Source: Symsagittifera roscoffensis
Taxonomy: Eukaryota > Xenacoelomorpha > Acoela > Convolutidae
Direction: 5' to 3'
Assembly: GCF_963678635.1 (NCBI RefSeq)
Contig: NC_087071.1
Span: forward strand, 6,835,624-6,899,623
DNA: 64,000 nucleotides
The notes below the pieces were generated by a model. It did not search any database. It was not told where the DNA came from and saw only the letters and a list, made by a program, of their open reading frames with translations. The first letter of the stretch is position 1; each line of letters starts with the position of its first letter. Position numbers and translations under genes: made by a program. This document shows, piece by piece, positions 43,473 to 56,151 of this stretch.

Positions 43473-46400
43473 ATTAAAGTAATCCTTGAAATGCTGGATG
43501 AAGTTTTCAAGCTGGATTCCACTGCAAAAATCAATATTCCTCTTAGATTTGTTCTTCGTGATATGAGAATACTAGATAATATCGGTAATAACTCGCACAC
43601 GAAAGTAAATCTCTGTTTGAAAAATTGTAAACTGAATTGATTGTAAGCTGAATTGGTTACAATCAAGGAAAACTTGAAATGTCTGATAATGTGGAACAAT
43701 GCCCCAAGGAAGCCACAACACAAAGTGGAAATTTGAGTTAAATACTAACGTTACTGCGTTTGCTGAAAGGCTCATCAACATTACGTTGGGTTGTCAAGAC
43801 TCTGAATTACCCGAGCTTTTACTGAGAATCATTCAGTAAACTGACTTTTATCGGATACTGATAAACAACCTTACAAAGATCATCTCTGTCTTTCAATGCC
43901 TAACAAAGTAGTTACATGGCCAGAGTAACCTCAATGTTTAAAGATATTTGCTTATTACACAGTTTTTTCAAAATCTAGATACGATTCAAAAAACGATCGA
44001 GGTTACAAGTTTTACCATTCAAGTTTTACCTCTAGTTGAGGAAATAGTTGATTGCAATATATTCATATTTGACTTTCGAGAAGAAGAATACGCCGGACAA
44101 TCGGCCAAGTGAAGTGTTGGAAAATTCAATAAGAACGTGAAACTGCTAAGTTTTAACAGCCATATCATTCAGACAATCATTATCGACACTTTTTCAAAAG
44201 TTTTGGATATCCCAGCTTTGACTGTTTCTTTAATAGGTCAGACAATTTCAACAGACATCTTCTAACTTGTAAGGATCAATTTCGACATGTGTATCTCAAA
44301 CACGCGTTTACATTACAGGAAGAATTTTTGAGAAACTGGACGAATTCACTCTGGAGAGCAGAAAAAAGTTAGCCATTTAGCAGTTTTTGACTTCGAATCA
44401 ATTTGTGTTCCCCAAAAGAAGAGAAAGCAACCGAAACAGCTACTTGTATTAAAAATCGAGTCCCTGTTTTCATTTCCATCTCATGTTCTTTAACCTTGCA
44501 AGATGATCCAATTTTTTCGGTAAATTGAGTCAGAGTTCCATATAACTGCTTTTGTTTCCAACATGAAACTTCTAGCTGAAAAAAGCAAGCTACAAATGAG
44601 AAACCAATTTCGAGAAACCAAAGTTTTTGACAATGATTAAGACAAAAAGTTCTTTGATAAACCTAACGGAAGATCTTTAACTAAAATTTCAGAAATGATT
44701 GAGTATGAAGATGAATGTGTTGAGGAGGGAGAGGATGATGTGTCTACACAATTCCTGAGAATCGGAAAAATCAGATTGATTTGAAACAGCATTTAGATTG
44801 CTGTGTTAAAACTCTGCTATCTTTTGGATTCAGTAGTGGGAGCCTTGATCGAAACCTTATCAAACATTGTTAAATCTCATATCTATTTTGTGATTTGAAA
44901 AAGGGAGGGAATCATGAAAAAAGTTTTATCATGTTTTCTCAAATTTGGGGTTTTCATTTTCTCGACCTAAAAAGGATTCTGCGAGGAGTGACAACCTTGC
45001 ATTCGTTTCTGAAATCCTATAAGAGAAGTAACACAAATGGATTTTTTGCTTACGCGTAGTTCGACAGTCCGAAGAACATGATTCGAAATTTGATCTGTTT
45101 TAAACAGCACAATAAGGCTATGTTCAAAGATTTTTCAGTCTGGTATAACAACAAAGACGTCGTTCCTAATCCTGAATTTACGCATAAGTCGAGAGAGTTT
45201 TACCATAAAAAGGGAAAAGACATATTGAAATGGGGATCCAAATATCTACAATCACAAATCGAGAAATCAGAAATTGTACACCTTCTTTTAAGGAGACAAG
45301 GTTTTGTATAAGAAACTCAGAGATGATATGACTTGTGGTCTATTATAATTTTTCACGCGAAAAGCAGTTTTCGACCAAACTTTTGTTTGTAACTCGTCTA
45401 ATGTTTGCAAAACAATAGTTGGAATTGACGCTATTCAATTATATCCATTCTCAACGAGACAGGAGTTGTCAATCGTACCCTACACAAGACACAAGATGGG
45501 AGTTTGAATCTAAAACTGAACAATTTTTAGCTAGAAAAATTGAAAAGTAAGAAATTTTGAGAACATGGTTATGTCTTTTGATCAAAAATTGAGATCAGAG
45601 TGTAAAGTTGAGATTATTTGCTCGACCGGAATAAGGATAAAAAAATTGACAGTTTCCATATTGATGGCTTCTGTGATCATTTTAAAACAGTATTCGAAGC
45701 TATGGATTGCGTGTGTCACTTCTGCTTCTACCAAAAAACCGGTACACCTTTTCCGGATGAAGACATTGAAAGTGGAAAGAAAAAAAGGGAAATGAATAAT
45801 CTTTCATTTCAAGACGAGAGTATTAAAAACGGCTTTTCAACTTTCGACGAGAAGGAGACGACAATACACAGTCTGGAGTTGTTGCGAAGACCATAAAGCT
45901 TTTGGGTAACAGCTCGAACAGTTATCATATTTTGGACAGTTCTAGACACGCAAAAACCTGATCTTTCAGTGATAAAAACTGATAACCCGAATTTCCTGCC
46001 GTGAAACTGTTTTACACTGGTCAACTTGATGGAGAGCAGATAGTTTTTACAGCAACCAAAAACAAATTGTTTTCACTCGCGTCAAAGAGTCTAACTAAAC
46101 TAATGGACCCTTTTTTCAGGATTTCCGCGATTTTGTCCAAAAACTTTAACGTTACCGAGAGTGATAACTGATTTTTAGCTGCATATTTTGATTATAACTA
46201 GCTTTTAAGGATTTTTCAAAAATTGGAGCACTAACAGCCCATGTTCTAATCATTGAATTAATTGCGATTGAAGTTTATTTGCAATTGGTGAAATGACGAG
46301 TTAAGTTCAAGCCAAATACATCAAATTTAACTGCAATTTTTTATCGACTTCGACTAGTGAGAGTGAATTCCATTTTTTCAATATTCCCTGCAAGGATACT

Positions 46401-47219
46401 GTATAAAAAACTGAATTATATTTCATCTGTCAACAAACTTTTCCGAGTCACTTAGAAGTTTTGATCAGGCGCAACGGCCAAATTTATACCACGACTTATT
46501 AAACTAAATCTGTGCGATGAGAAAAAAAACCCAAAGCAATTGATGAGAAGTTTTTCAAACAATTGAATTTTGTGAAGAAACATTTACATGAAATAGAACC
46601 GTTGAGGTCAACCATTGAAGCCAAAGAACCAATTATTATAGAATTTTTTAATCGTCGATATGCCATTTTAAAATGTTGGACTTATACTTCAATTTATTCC
46701 ACTCCACAAGTTTAGCGATGAGAACAAATTTGAGGAGTTGGTGTTGGAAAAGGACTCTTCATATCTAGCATTAGTAGAAGAGAATTTGGACGATTGTATA
46801 TTATTTGATATGAAAGATCAGTGGAAACAAACTCGTCAAAAGGGCTGTGGTGATGACTTTATAGCTGTTGCATTAAATGATTTGTTACCAGGTTAATGCT
46901 GCGCTGATTATAGAAAACATGTTAAAAGAGAACCCCGAATATTCGTAGGACAGTTTCGCTGTACTGAATTGTTGTGCCTGTGCAGCAAGAACTTTGGCTG
47001 CTCTGATGTTAATTTGACAAACTCAAGTTTATTAGCAAATTACTTAGTAAAGGAACTCTCAAAGATTCCGGAGATGGACCAATATGCAAAAACAAGCGAG
47101 TTTTTGGTGAAGCTGTGAATTTGAAGTCGACGAATCGCAGATTCAAAACCTCCAACTATTTAATCAGAGCATTTGAACAAAAAAATGGCTCAGTTACTTT
47201 TAACCAGAAAGAGAAATAA
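43473..47219 (+). pseudogene. Decayed, nearly full-length type-B DNA polymerase (Polinton/Maverick-like)
   Basis: Successive short frames on the plus strand give an ordered set of polymerase segments. 43479-43640: N-terminal (EMLDEVFKLDSTAKINI). 44241-44376: a zinc-finger-like NRHLLTC block. 44380-44490: FDFESICVP, the D-x-E of exonuclease motif I. 44928-45311: one frame with a single TAG at 45057, including FLDLKRILRGVTTLHSFLKS and WYNNKDVVP. 45415-45512: IVGIDAIQLYPFS, palm motif A. 45618-45896: CHFCFYQKTGTPFPDEDIE. 46726-47118: motif C region as EKDSSYLAL (the first Asp is now Glu), one TAA at 46894, then the cysteine-rich CTELLCLCSKNFGC. 47106-47219: C-terminal end. Such enzymes replicate Polinton elements by protein priming. 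Many stops and frameshifts show it is dead. Confidence 0.82.
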
Positions 47220-47223
47220 AATC

Positions 47224-47665
47224 GAGCACCTAAAATGTTGAATTTTGGGCGCTAATTTTTATTTTTTGAAACTTACCATCTTATCATCTGAAAATCTGAG
47301 CCTTAAATGAGTTCACTGGAAAGCTTGTTCCCTGTCTTAAAAAACTGGGAATACTATTACAATGAAATCTCAATACAATGAATTTCTATTACTTATCTCA
47401 ATACATAGAGAGAAGTATAGATTTCTCTATGTATTGAGATTAACAAAAGAAATCCATTGTATTTAGAATTCCTTGTAATAGATTTCAAAACACATGACTT
47501 TTGGGCGCTGAGAAAATTTAACACCTGAAACCTACAATCTAAAATTTGGAATTCTTTAACTTATCTTAATACATTGGGAATTCTTTTTCATATGTTTATA
47601 CATAAGTTGGGGACCGGATGCTCCAATCCCGATCTCAAAACATAGGGTTCACCCACCGCCCCCTG
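47224..47665 (-). repeat. Repeat R, copy 2, with central hairpin
   Basis: The reverse complement follows 34646-35010. It sits exactly between the ends of two convergent polymerase relics. A perfect hairpin lies at 47395-47440. Confidence 0.6.
47395..47440. repeat. Perfect 17-bp inverted repeat with 12-bp loop
   Basis: ATCTCAATACATAGAGA at 47395-47411 is the exact reverse complement of 47424-47440. Looser inverted pairing extends on both sides (TATTACAATGAAATCTCAA / GTAATAGATTTCAAAA). Confidence 0.9.
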
Positions 47666-47689
47666 ACTACCTCACCCAAACTCTTCTCT

Positions 47690-49010
47690 CATATCTGCTT
47701 GGATACAGGAAAGTATGTTTTTTTTTCAGCAACAGCCATATGGAGGGAGTCTTTATCCGAATCAAACCCTTTAAATGTATGAACGTCAGAGAGCTCCAAC
47801 TTTCTCAGCTTTGCATACTGCGGCATACTGTTGCTTTGCAGTTATTGCTTCTCGGTGATCAATGGTTGATTTTAATAAAGTGTCTCTAACCCGTATTGAG
47901 TCTTTTGAACAAGGATTCACAAATCTCTTTGTGAAATCTTTATCGCTCAAATGAATTGGGCTTTTATGCCTGGATCTAACCATGATCTGATATCCCCAGC
48001 AGTAATTAATTAAAAAGTTCATAGTTACTGCTAAAACTCCTGACCAGGGATTTTAATCTCACTCTTTTCTCCCAGCAGCCATTGACTGGACTAAAGCTTT
48101 GAAACATTTTGGAGGAAATCTTTGAGCAAAACAGTAAAATTTGGTGAATTGCATTTTCTTGTTGCAAAAGTTTTCATGAAGTCTCCCATATCAGCTCATT
48201 CAACTTCAGTATATTTGAAAATTGGGGAAACTATAAAGAAAAATTGAATTGTTCTATCAGGAGCAACCAAATCGCACTGGACGTAACCAAAAATAGAAGC
48301 ATCTTTTGTTTACGTTCTTCAATTTCAACGATTGATTCACAAATAAATGATCATCAATTATAGCTTTTTTAGTGAACAAAATGGAAAGTCCACATGACAT
48401 GACTTCTCGCATTTTTCGCAAAAACCCTAATAGTTTTCGCAAAATAGTTGAAACGTGGAATTTGTTCATTCCTGTTGACATATAATTTAGTAGTTTTTGA
48501 AGAGTATATCCTAATTTAAACAATCAATTTCCTTGTTTTGATGAAACTGAATCGTTTTTTTAATGCTTCGAGGATGAGAACAACCTCCTTAATATCGTGT
48601 TACTGCAAAAAGTCTCTGAAGCGGGAGATTACCTTTTTCTTTCACTTTTTTCGCAAAACTTTGAAATTTTTCCAGCAGATGGAAGCAATGTTTTAATTTG
48701 AAACAAATTCAAGGATATTCTTTCTCAGTTTATAATAATCAGTGAAATCTTACTTTTGAGGGCTTTCATTTCTAAGTTTACTGAAACACTCTTCATATGG
48801 TAAGAATTCTAAAAAACTGAGCTTGTTTGGTTATTTGAACTACTCATAGGGAAAGAATCTTTCCTTCGCTCTAGCTATGTATGTTTTGTTTCCCCACTCA
48901 GAAATTTCATTTTACCTAAAAAATGTGTTGACAAATCAGCTTTCTCTGAGTCTTCTACGCATTCATCTTCATTCTCAGATTCGGTACTCAAATACTTTTG
49001 TCTCGCTCGT
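47690..49010 (-). pseudogene. Decayed type-B DNA polymerase, central part, convergent with the plus-strand copy
   Basis: Read from 49010 downward on the minus strand: ENEDECVEDSEKADLSTHF (EDEC at 48970-48959), matching EYEDECVEEGEDDVSTQF of the plus-strand relic. SFPYE and LPYEECFSKLRNESP follow near 48.80-48.86 kb. 48523-48257 gives FLRKMREVMSCGLSILFTKK, matching the segment just before motif A. 48022-47786 holds a motif B-like FVNPCSKDSIRVRD. 47763-47725 holds FDSDKDSLHMAVAEK, motif C with both aspartates kept. Multiple stops and frame changes occur between these pieces. It runs tail to tail with the 43.5-47.2 kb relic, separated only by repeat R. Confidence 0.7.
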
Positions 49011-49699
49011 TCATTTGATCAAAAAACATTTACTTCGTTTTTTCACAGTTTTATCACCAATTTGAACATTTACTCTCCTTTCCAGCTTTTTCTTCTCAGA
49101 TAAAAAAATTAAGAGTCAAATTTCCTCTGTTCTCATTAACACATTTTTCTGCATTCAATTTTGTCGCTTGGGTTAAGGGCTGTCACTGTCTAGAAATTAA
49201 ACAACTGTAACTGGGAGTTTACGAATTTGCCAAATATAAAAATTGAAATAGTTTTCCGCTTTGAATAAAAAAACAACTCACAATATTTTTGTGAAAGAAA
49301 GATTTCTAAAAGTTGAAAATTAAATTCAATTAACGTTTAATTAACATTACTTTACACACAAAAAGAAAACAGTCCGACTGTTTTCCTCCTTGAAGAAAAA
49401 AAAGTGCATTTTTACTTTTTTTTTGCAAATTTTGATAATTCTGTTGTCCAAAATAGAGCTCTCCGACCAAATCAATATCATTTTAGGGAGACTTACTCAC
49501 TAAAAACGTTTAGTTTTGAAATGCATTGGGTGCCGAAGTTTTAAAAACACTGCTGAATTACACAAGACAAAAATTGAGTTTTTGTTTATTCTAGTAACTT
49601 TGAAATTAATGAAAAGTCGTCTAAATAATTTTCGAAGACCCTTTTTGTTCCTTGCTCAGAACCAATGTCTGTCAAAGCTTTACGTCAAAAATCACGTTC

Positions 49700-50420
49700 A
49701 AGGGTTTCACAAAGTTAAAACTTGAATAATAAGGTTTGAATAAAAATTTCCAAACATTTGCTTTGAACAGTTAATCGAGATTGGTCTTCCTCTCGAACTT
49801 ACACAAAAATCAAAGAACTATATTCCTCAAAATTGCAGTTTCTCATTCACTAAATACATAAATTTCTATGAATAAGAAGTGCAGAAACGTTACTTCTTTT
49901 AAATTTGTTTCTTTTGTTAATTCTTGTGGCGGTTTTTATGAGTTCTACAACAAACACTCTGTGATCAATTGATTTTGCGATTGTAGTCCCGTACTTTTTG
50001 CATACATTTTGCAAGAATTGAGCCCTTGGATGTTGAATTTTTTACTGATTGGATACAACAACCTAAACAATAATCAAAATGGATAATGTTCTGATTAGAA
50101 ACGGCAAAGTGAAAAAAAAACACAAAATTGAACTTTGATTCTGTTTGGATTTTAATAAAAATTTCTAGGAAAGAAACCGTAAACCGATTAGATACGACTA
50201 AAGTCAAAACACAAAAAAAACTTCTTGTGGGAGAAACCCAGTTTTGAATCAAAGGTGCCCCTAACTCAAATTTTAAAACAGTTTCATTTTCTGTTGAACA
50301 TCCTTCAACTGCCTACTATCTGCTCTGAATCATAAAAATCACTTGTTTTTGCTCTGTCTCTTTCCTTTTTTCAACTCATAATAAAAGAGGTTCTATCCCT
50401 TCAGAATACAAACCTAATCT
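49700..50420 (-). repeat. Repeat T, right copy, inverted relative to 41350-42055
   Basis: On the minus strand it carries AGAGACAGAGCAAAAAC, then AGTTAGGGGCACCTTTGATT and words of the form GTCGTATCTAATCGG, GCCGTTTCTAATCAG and GTTGTATCCAATCAG. These match the left copy in order. Further copies in the same orientation lie at 54.84-55.54 kb and, more diverged, at 59.29-59.75 kb. Confidence 0.65.
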
Positions 50421-51286
50421 ACTTGGTCGTCTTTTTGTCCAAAAAAATTAGCATTAAACTACTCAAGTCAGTCTTGGGATTTTTTGTCTTAAAAGGATGC
50501 TTCCATTTTAATGAGGCACATGGTTGAAGTTGAGAGACGAACCTTCAGTGAAAAATACCAGATGTGAGTTACCATTATCGAGAATGAGCTCAAAACGAAG
50601 CCAATAAATTTTGAATTTTCTGGTCACGTTGGAATGGACTACCCCATAGTTTTCGACTTCAGACATACTGCTCAAACTGTGAACAGTTTCCTCTTCGCTG
50701 GGAACAAAATCCGATTAAAACAGAAGAGGATGAGAGTTCTCTGAATCAAGTACTCCTGTAAACAAATCACCAAGTGAACCACCGGCGACGGAGCTTTGCC
50801 CTCAATGGAAACTTGCAACGCTTTGAGAATTCATTTTGAAATGTTAATTTTTTGGTTGTTATCTTATGAATTGTAATCTTTTTTTAAACTAGTGTTTTAA
50901 GTTTTTTGAGATAAAATTGACTTCACTACAAAAACATTTTGTAAACAATTTTTTTTTTGTAGTCAAATCATTTCTTTTGTGAAATCATTTCAAATTTGTT
51001 CAAAAAGTTTTAAATAATTTTGCGTTTTGGTTGAAAGTAATAGAGTTTTTGCATCTTGCATAAAATTTTAAGCCAGTTTTATGATTTCCAAAGAATTGCT
51101 TTGAACAATTTATCTAATTTGAGCTTCCTCTCAAGTTTACACAAAAACAAATCCTGAATTTTTTTTTATTTTTGCAAATTTTTTTACAATAATTTTTGCA
51201 CGCATGTTAAAAAATTTTGATACACCCATATTAAAACTTTTACAGTTTTTGAATCTTGCAAAAAAAATTTTATCATTTCTTTTTTT

Positions 51287-52800
51287 GTAAGCAACAAAAA
51301 ACAGTGTATTCTGATTGATAATGGATTTTGTAATTGAAAATACTGAAATATTTTAGAAATTGAGAATCATTTCAACAAAAAATTTTTATGGTTTCTGTAA
51401 TTACATCCGACAGAAATTTTTTCTTGCATTTAACTTTTTAAAAAGTTTTAAGCAATTTTGCGTTTTGTTGAAAAGTAATAGAGTTTTTTGCATCTTGCAA
51501 AAAGTTTCGAGCCAGTTTTAGTGCAAACGATAGAAAACAATTGTAACAATTTTGCATCTTGCGAAAATTTTCACTTGATTTAGAGCATCCAGTTGATTTG
51601 AAAGATTTTACAAGATGCGAAACTATGTAATTTTTTATTTTTTTAATCTTGCAAAACATTTCAAAGCAAATTTTGTTAAAGTTGACTGCACTAAAAGAAA
51701 ATACTAAAATTAACTTCTGAATTTTTTTTTCTTTTTGCAAATTTCTTTACAATCTTTTTTGCACATAAGTTAAAAAATTTTGATGCACACATGTTAAAAT
51801 TTTTGTAGAATCTTGCAAACTTTTTTTTCAATCATTTAGTTTTTTCTAAAAAAAAAAAAAAATCAACAAAAACAACTGATAAGAAAAACAATCGCATTAT
51901 GATCAAAAACAAATGAAAACGTATTAAGGTAGGCAACGGACTAGAATTATTACATATTTCTAAACAATAATTCAAATGAAATCTTCAGTTTTTTTTTAAT
52001 TTCATACAAACAATGACATTCACTTTTTGCATATAATTGTTTAAAAAAATCACTTAAAAAATTGCAACTAACCAAAATTTTCCTGACCGTTTTTTTAAAA
52101 CAGAATCATGATGAAAAAGCAAAAAAAAAATTTTCGCAATTTGCATTAAAAAAACTTCCTTTGATTTTTAAGGTATTTTAAGAAAAATAGTACAACTTTT
52201 GCAGCTTGCAATTAATTAAATAATACTTCTGCACAAAATTCTTTCGAACTTCATGAACGATTTTTGATGTTGCAGAAATTTTGAAAAAGTTGCGTAATTT
52301 TGAGGGAAAAAAATCAATGTTTTTACATTTCAGAAAATTGAAAAAAAAATTTTGAATTTTCATGATTTAAATTTTATGAACATCTTTGAACTGCTTCTGA
52401 AAATTGAAAAATAGTTTTTTTCATGAGTGTTTTTCGTAAGCAACAAAAAACCTTGTATTCTGCTTGATAATAGATTTTGTAATTGAAAATACTGAAATAT
52501 TTTAATAATTGTACATCATTTCAACAAAAAAATTTTATGGTTTCTGTAATTACATCTGACAGAAATTTTTTCTTACATTAAACTTTTTAAAAACTTTTAA
52601 GCAATTTTGTGTTTTGGTTGAAAAAGTAATATAGTTTTTTGCATCTTGCAAAAAATTTCAAACCAGTTTTAGCGCAAACGATAGAAAACAATTGTAACAT
52701 TTTTGCATCTTGCGAAAATTTTCACTTGATTTAGAGCATCCAGTTGATTTGAAAGACTTTACAAGATGCAAAACTATGTAACTTTTTTGGCCGAAAAGTT
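51287..52800. repeat. ~1.15-kb tandem unit, copies within the first duplication block
   Basis: GTAAGCAACAAAAAAC starts units at 51287 and 52436 (1149 bp apart). The second is partial. Each unit contains 'GATTTAGAGCATCCAGTTGA' and 'TACAAGATGCGAAACTATG'. Confidence 0.8.
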
Positions 52801-52839
52801 TTTAAACATTTTCGAAGAAAATTTTGAGCAAAACAGTAA

Positions 52840-53710
52840 AATTCGGTGCATTGCATTTTTTCGTTGCAAAATATTTCATGAAGTCTCCCACATCAGCTCA
52901 TTCAGCTTCAGTGTATTTGAAAAATGGGGAAAATATAGAGGAAAATTGAATTGTGTCACCTCGAGCAACCAAATTGCACTGGACGTATCCAAAATAGAAG
53001 CATCTTTTGCTTACGTTCTTCAATTTCAACGATTGATTCACAAATAAATGATCATCAATTATAGCTTTTTTAGTGAACAAAATGGAAAGTCCACATGTCG
53101 TGACTTCTCGCATTTTTCGTAAAAACCCTAATAGTTTTCGCAAAATTGTTGAAACTTGGAATTTGTTCATTTCTGTAGACATATGTTTTGCTAGATTCGG
53201 AAGAGTACATCCAAATTTAAACAATAAATTTTTTTTGTTTTGTTGGAACTGAATCATTTTTTCAATGCTTCGAGGGTAGGAACAACCTCCTTGTTATTGT
53301 GTTACTGCAAGAAGTCTCTGAACCGGGATGTTACAGTTTTCTTTCAATTTTCCGCAAAATTTTGAAATTTTCCCAGCAGGTGGAAGCAATGTTTTTGGTT
53401 TGAAGCAAATTCAAGGACATTCTTTCTCAGTTTATTATAATCAGTGAAATCTTAGTTTTGAGGGCTTTTGTTTCTAAATTTACTGAAAAACTCTTTATAT
53501 GGTAACAATTCTAAAAAAACTGCGCTTGTTTGGTTGTTTGAACTATTCGTTCCTTTGCGCTAGCTATGTATCTTTCCTTCGGGCTAGCTATGTCTGTTTT
53601 GAGAAAGGATTCCAGAGTTGTTTCCCCACTCAGAAATTTCATTATATCGAAAAATTGTGTTGATAAATCAGCTTACTCTGAGTCTTCTACGCATTCATTT
53701 TCCTTCTCAG
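52840..53710 (-). pseudogene. Duplicated fragment of the minus-strand DNA polymerase relic
   Basis: A 119-codon frame at 53257-52898 repeats FLRKMREVTTCGLSILFTKK, with six or seven residue changes from the 48.3-kb copy over ~64 residues. About nine base changes are spread over all codon positions, so there is no sign of selection. It stops at the duplication boundary, before motif C. Confidence 0.65.
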
Positions 53711-54067
53711 ATTTGGTACTCAAATACTTTTGTCTCGCTCGTTCATTTGATCAAAAAACATTTTCTTCGTTTTTTCACAGTTTTATCACCAATTTCAACA
53801 TTTACTCTCTTTTCCAGCTTTTTCTTCTCAGCTAAAAAATTGAGAGTCAAATTTCCTCTGCTCTCATCAACACATTTTTCTGCATTCAATTTTGTCGCTT
53901 GGGTTAAGGGCTGTCATTGTCTAGAAATTAAACAACTGTAACTGGGATTTTACGAATATGCCAAATATAAAAATTGAAATAGTTTTCCGTTTTGAATAAA
54001 GAAACAACTCACAATATTTTTGTGAAAGAAAGATTTCTAAAAACTGAAAATTAAATTCAACTAACGT

Positions 54068-54455
54068 TTTTCTACTCGGCAATCTAATTGAATGATTTGT
54101 TCTAATAGAATACCGTCGCCAACGCATTTTCTATTTTATGGCAATGACGTCACTTCTTCATAAATGACGTCACCATCCACGCATTTTTGTTTTATGATAA
54201 CGACATCATTCTTTTTTATAAGAAATCACTACCCACGCATATTTTTTTCTGTCTTATGTAATTTTTTTTAAAAAGTGACATCTTCGCCTATTCAAATTGC
54301 TTTTACGATGAAATTTCTCAGACTTTCCGGAAAAAAATTCAAAAAATCAAAACACAGAAAATTCTGGATATTATTTTAGTTGACAAAAAGCTTTAATTGG
54401 TTTCTAAAATTTCAAGTTAAAATACTTGAAGTTCCTCGAAGTACTTTACACATTC
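54068..54455. other. Insertion unique to the second duplication copy, with two CRE-like palindromes
   Basis: This stretch is missing at the matching point of copy 1 (~49335). TGACGTCA occurs at 54145-54152 and 54165-54172. The words 'CACGCATTTTTGTTTTATGA' and 'CACGCATATTTTTTTCTG' recur at ~65-bp spacing. No reading frame is visible. Confidence 0.6.
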
Positions 54456-56151
54456 CGAACATTACTTTACACACAAAAAGAAAACATTCCGACTGTTTTC
54501 CTCCTTGAAGAAAAAAAAAGTGGATTCTTACTTTTTTTGCAAATTTTGATAATTCTGTTGTCCGAAATAGAGCTCTCCGACCAAATCAATATCATTTTAG
54601 AGAGACTTACTCACTAAAAACGTTTAGTTTTGAAATGCTTTGGGTGCCGAAGTTTTAAATACACTGCTCAATTACACAAGACAAAAATTGAGTTTTTGTT
54701 TATTCTAGTAACTTTGAAATTAATGAAAATTCGTCTAAATAATTTTCGAAGACTCTTTTTGTTTCTTGCTCAGAACCAATGTCTGTCAAAGCTTTACGTC
54801 AAAGTTCACGTTCAAGGGTTTCACAAAGTTAAAACTTGAATAATAAGGTTTGAATAAAAATTTCCAAACATTTGCTTTGAACAGTTAATCGAGTTTGATC
54901 TTCCTCTCGAACTTACACAAAAATCAAAGAACTTGACTATATTCCTCAAAATTGCAGTTTCTCATTCACTAAATACATAAATTTCTATGAATAAGAAGTG
55001 CACAAACGTTAATTCTTTTAAATTTGTTTCTTTTGTTAATTCTTGTGGCGGTTTTTATGAGTTCTACAACAAACACTCTGTGATCAATTGATTTTGCGAT
55101 TGTAGTCCTGTACATTTTGCATACATTTTGCAGGAATTGAGTCCTTGGAAGTTGAATTTTTTACTGATTGGATACAACAACCCTAAACAATAATCAAAAT
55201 GGATATTGTTCTGATTAGAAACGGCAAAAAGAAAAAAACACAAAATTGAAATTTGATTCTGTTTGGATTTCAATAAAAATTTCTAAGAAAGAAACTGTAA
55301 ACCGATTAGATACGACTTAAGTCAAAACACAAAAAAAACTTCTTGCGGGAGAAACCCAGTTTTGAATCAAAGGTGCCCCTAACTCAAATTTTAAAACAGT
55401 TTCGTTTTCAATTGAACATCCTTCAACTGCCTACTATGTGCTCTAAATCATAAAAATCACTTGTTTTTTCTCCGTCTCTTTCCTTTTTTCAACTCATAAT
55501 AAAAGAGGTTCTATCCCTTCAGATTACAAACCTAATCTACTTGGTCGTCTTTTTTCCAAAAAAATTAGCATTAAACTAGTCAAGTCAGTCTTGAGATTTT
55601 TTGTCTCAAAAGGATGCTTCCATTTTAATGAGGCACATGGTTGAAGTTGAGAGAAAATTGACTTCACTACGAAAACATTTAATAATTTATTTTTTTGTAG
55701 TCAAATCATTTCTTTTGTGAAATCTTTTCAAATTTGTTCAAAAAGTTTTAAATAATTTCGCGTTTTGGTTGAAAGTAATAGAGTTTTTGCATGTTGCATA
55801 TAATTTTAAACCAGTTTTAGCTCGAACGTTACAAAAACAATTGTAGCTTTTTTGCATCTTGCGAAATATTTCACTTGATTTAGAGCATCAAGTTGATTTG
55901 AAAGATTTTACCAGATGCGAAACTATGTAACTTTTATTTTTTTTATCTTGCAAAACATTTCAAAGCAAGGTTTTGATAAAGTTGACTTCACTACAAAAAA
56001 AATTAAAATGAACTTCTGAATTTTTTTTATTTTTGCAAAGATTTTTACAATATTTTTGCACACAAGTTGAAAATATTTGATGCACCCATGTTGAAACTTT
56101 TACAGTTTTTGAATCTTGCAAACTTTTTTTCCATCAATTCGTATATTTTTT

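Larger units (their letters stand above)
48121..52800. repeat. 4.7-kb tandem duplication, copy 1
   Basis: TTTGAGCAAAACAGTAAAAT at 48121 reappears at 52823 (offset 4702). From there the two copies run parallel through the polymerase fragment, repeat T (49.7-50.4 kb) and the GCATCTTGC repeats. Point differences are scattered. The offset grows to ~5.1 kb after a ~390-bp insertion in copy 2, then shrinks again because copy 2 lacks sequence near 50.55-50.9 kb. Confidence 0.85.

Noticed and set aside
45565-45795. 76-codon frame as a separate gene
   Set aside because: It overlaps the polymerase relic in another frame. The +0 frame at 45618-45896 carries the polymerase-like residues.
53566-53941. 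Plus-strand frames of 89 and 107 codons, Ser/Phe-rich
   Set aside because: They are the antisense of the duplicated minus-strand polymerase relic.
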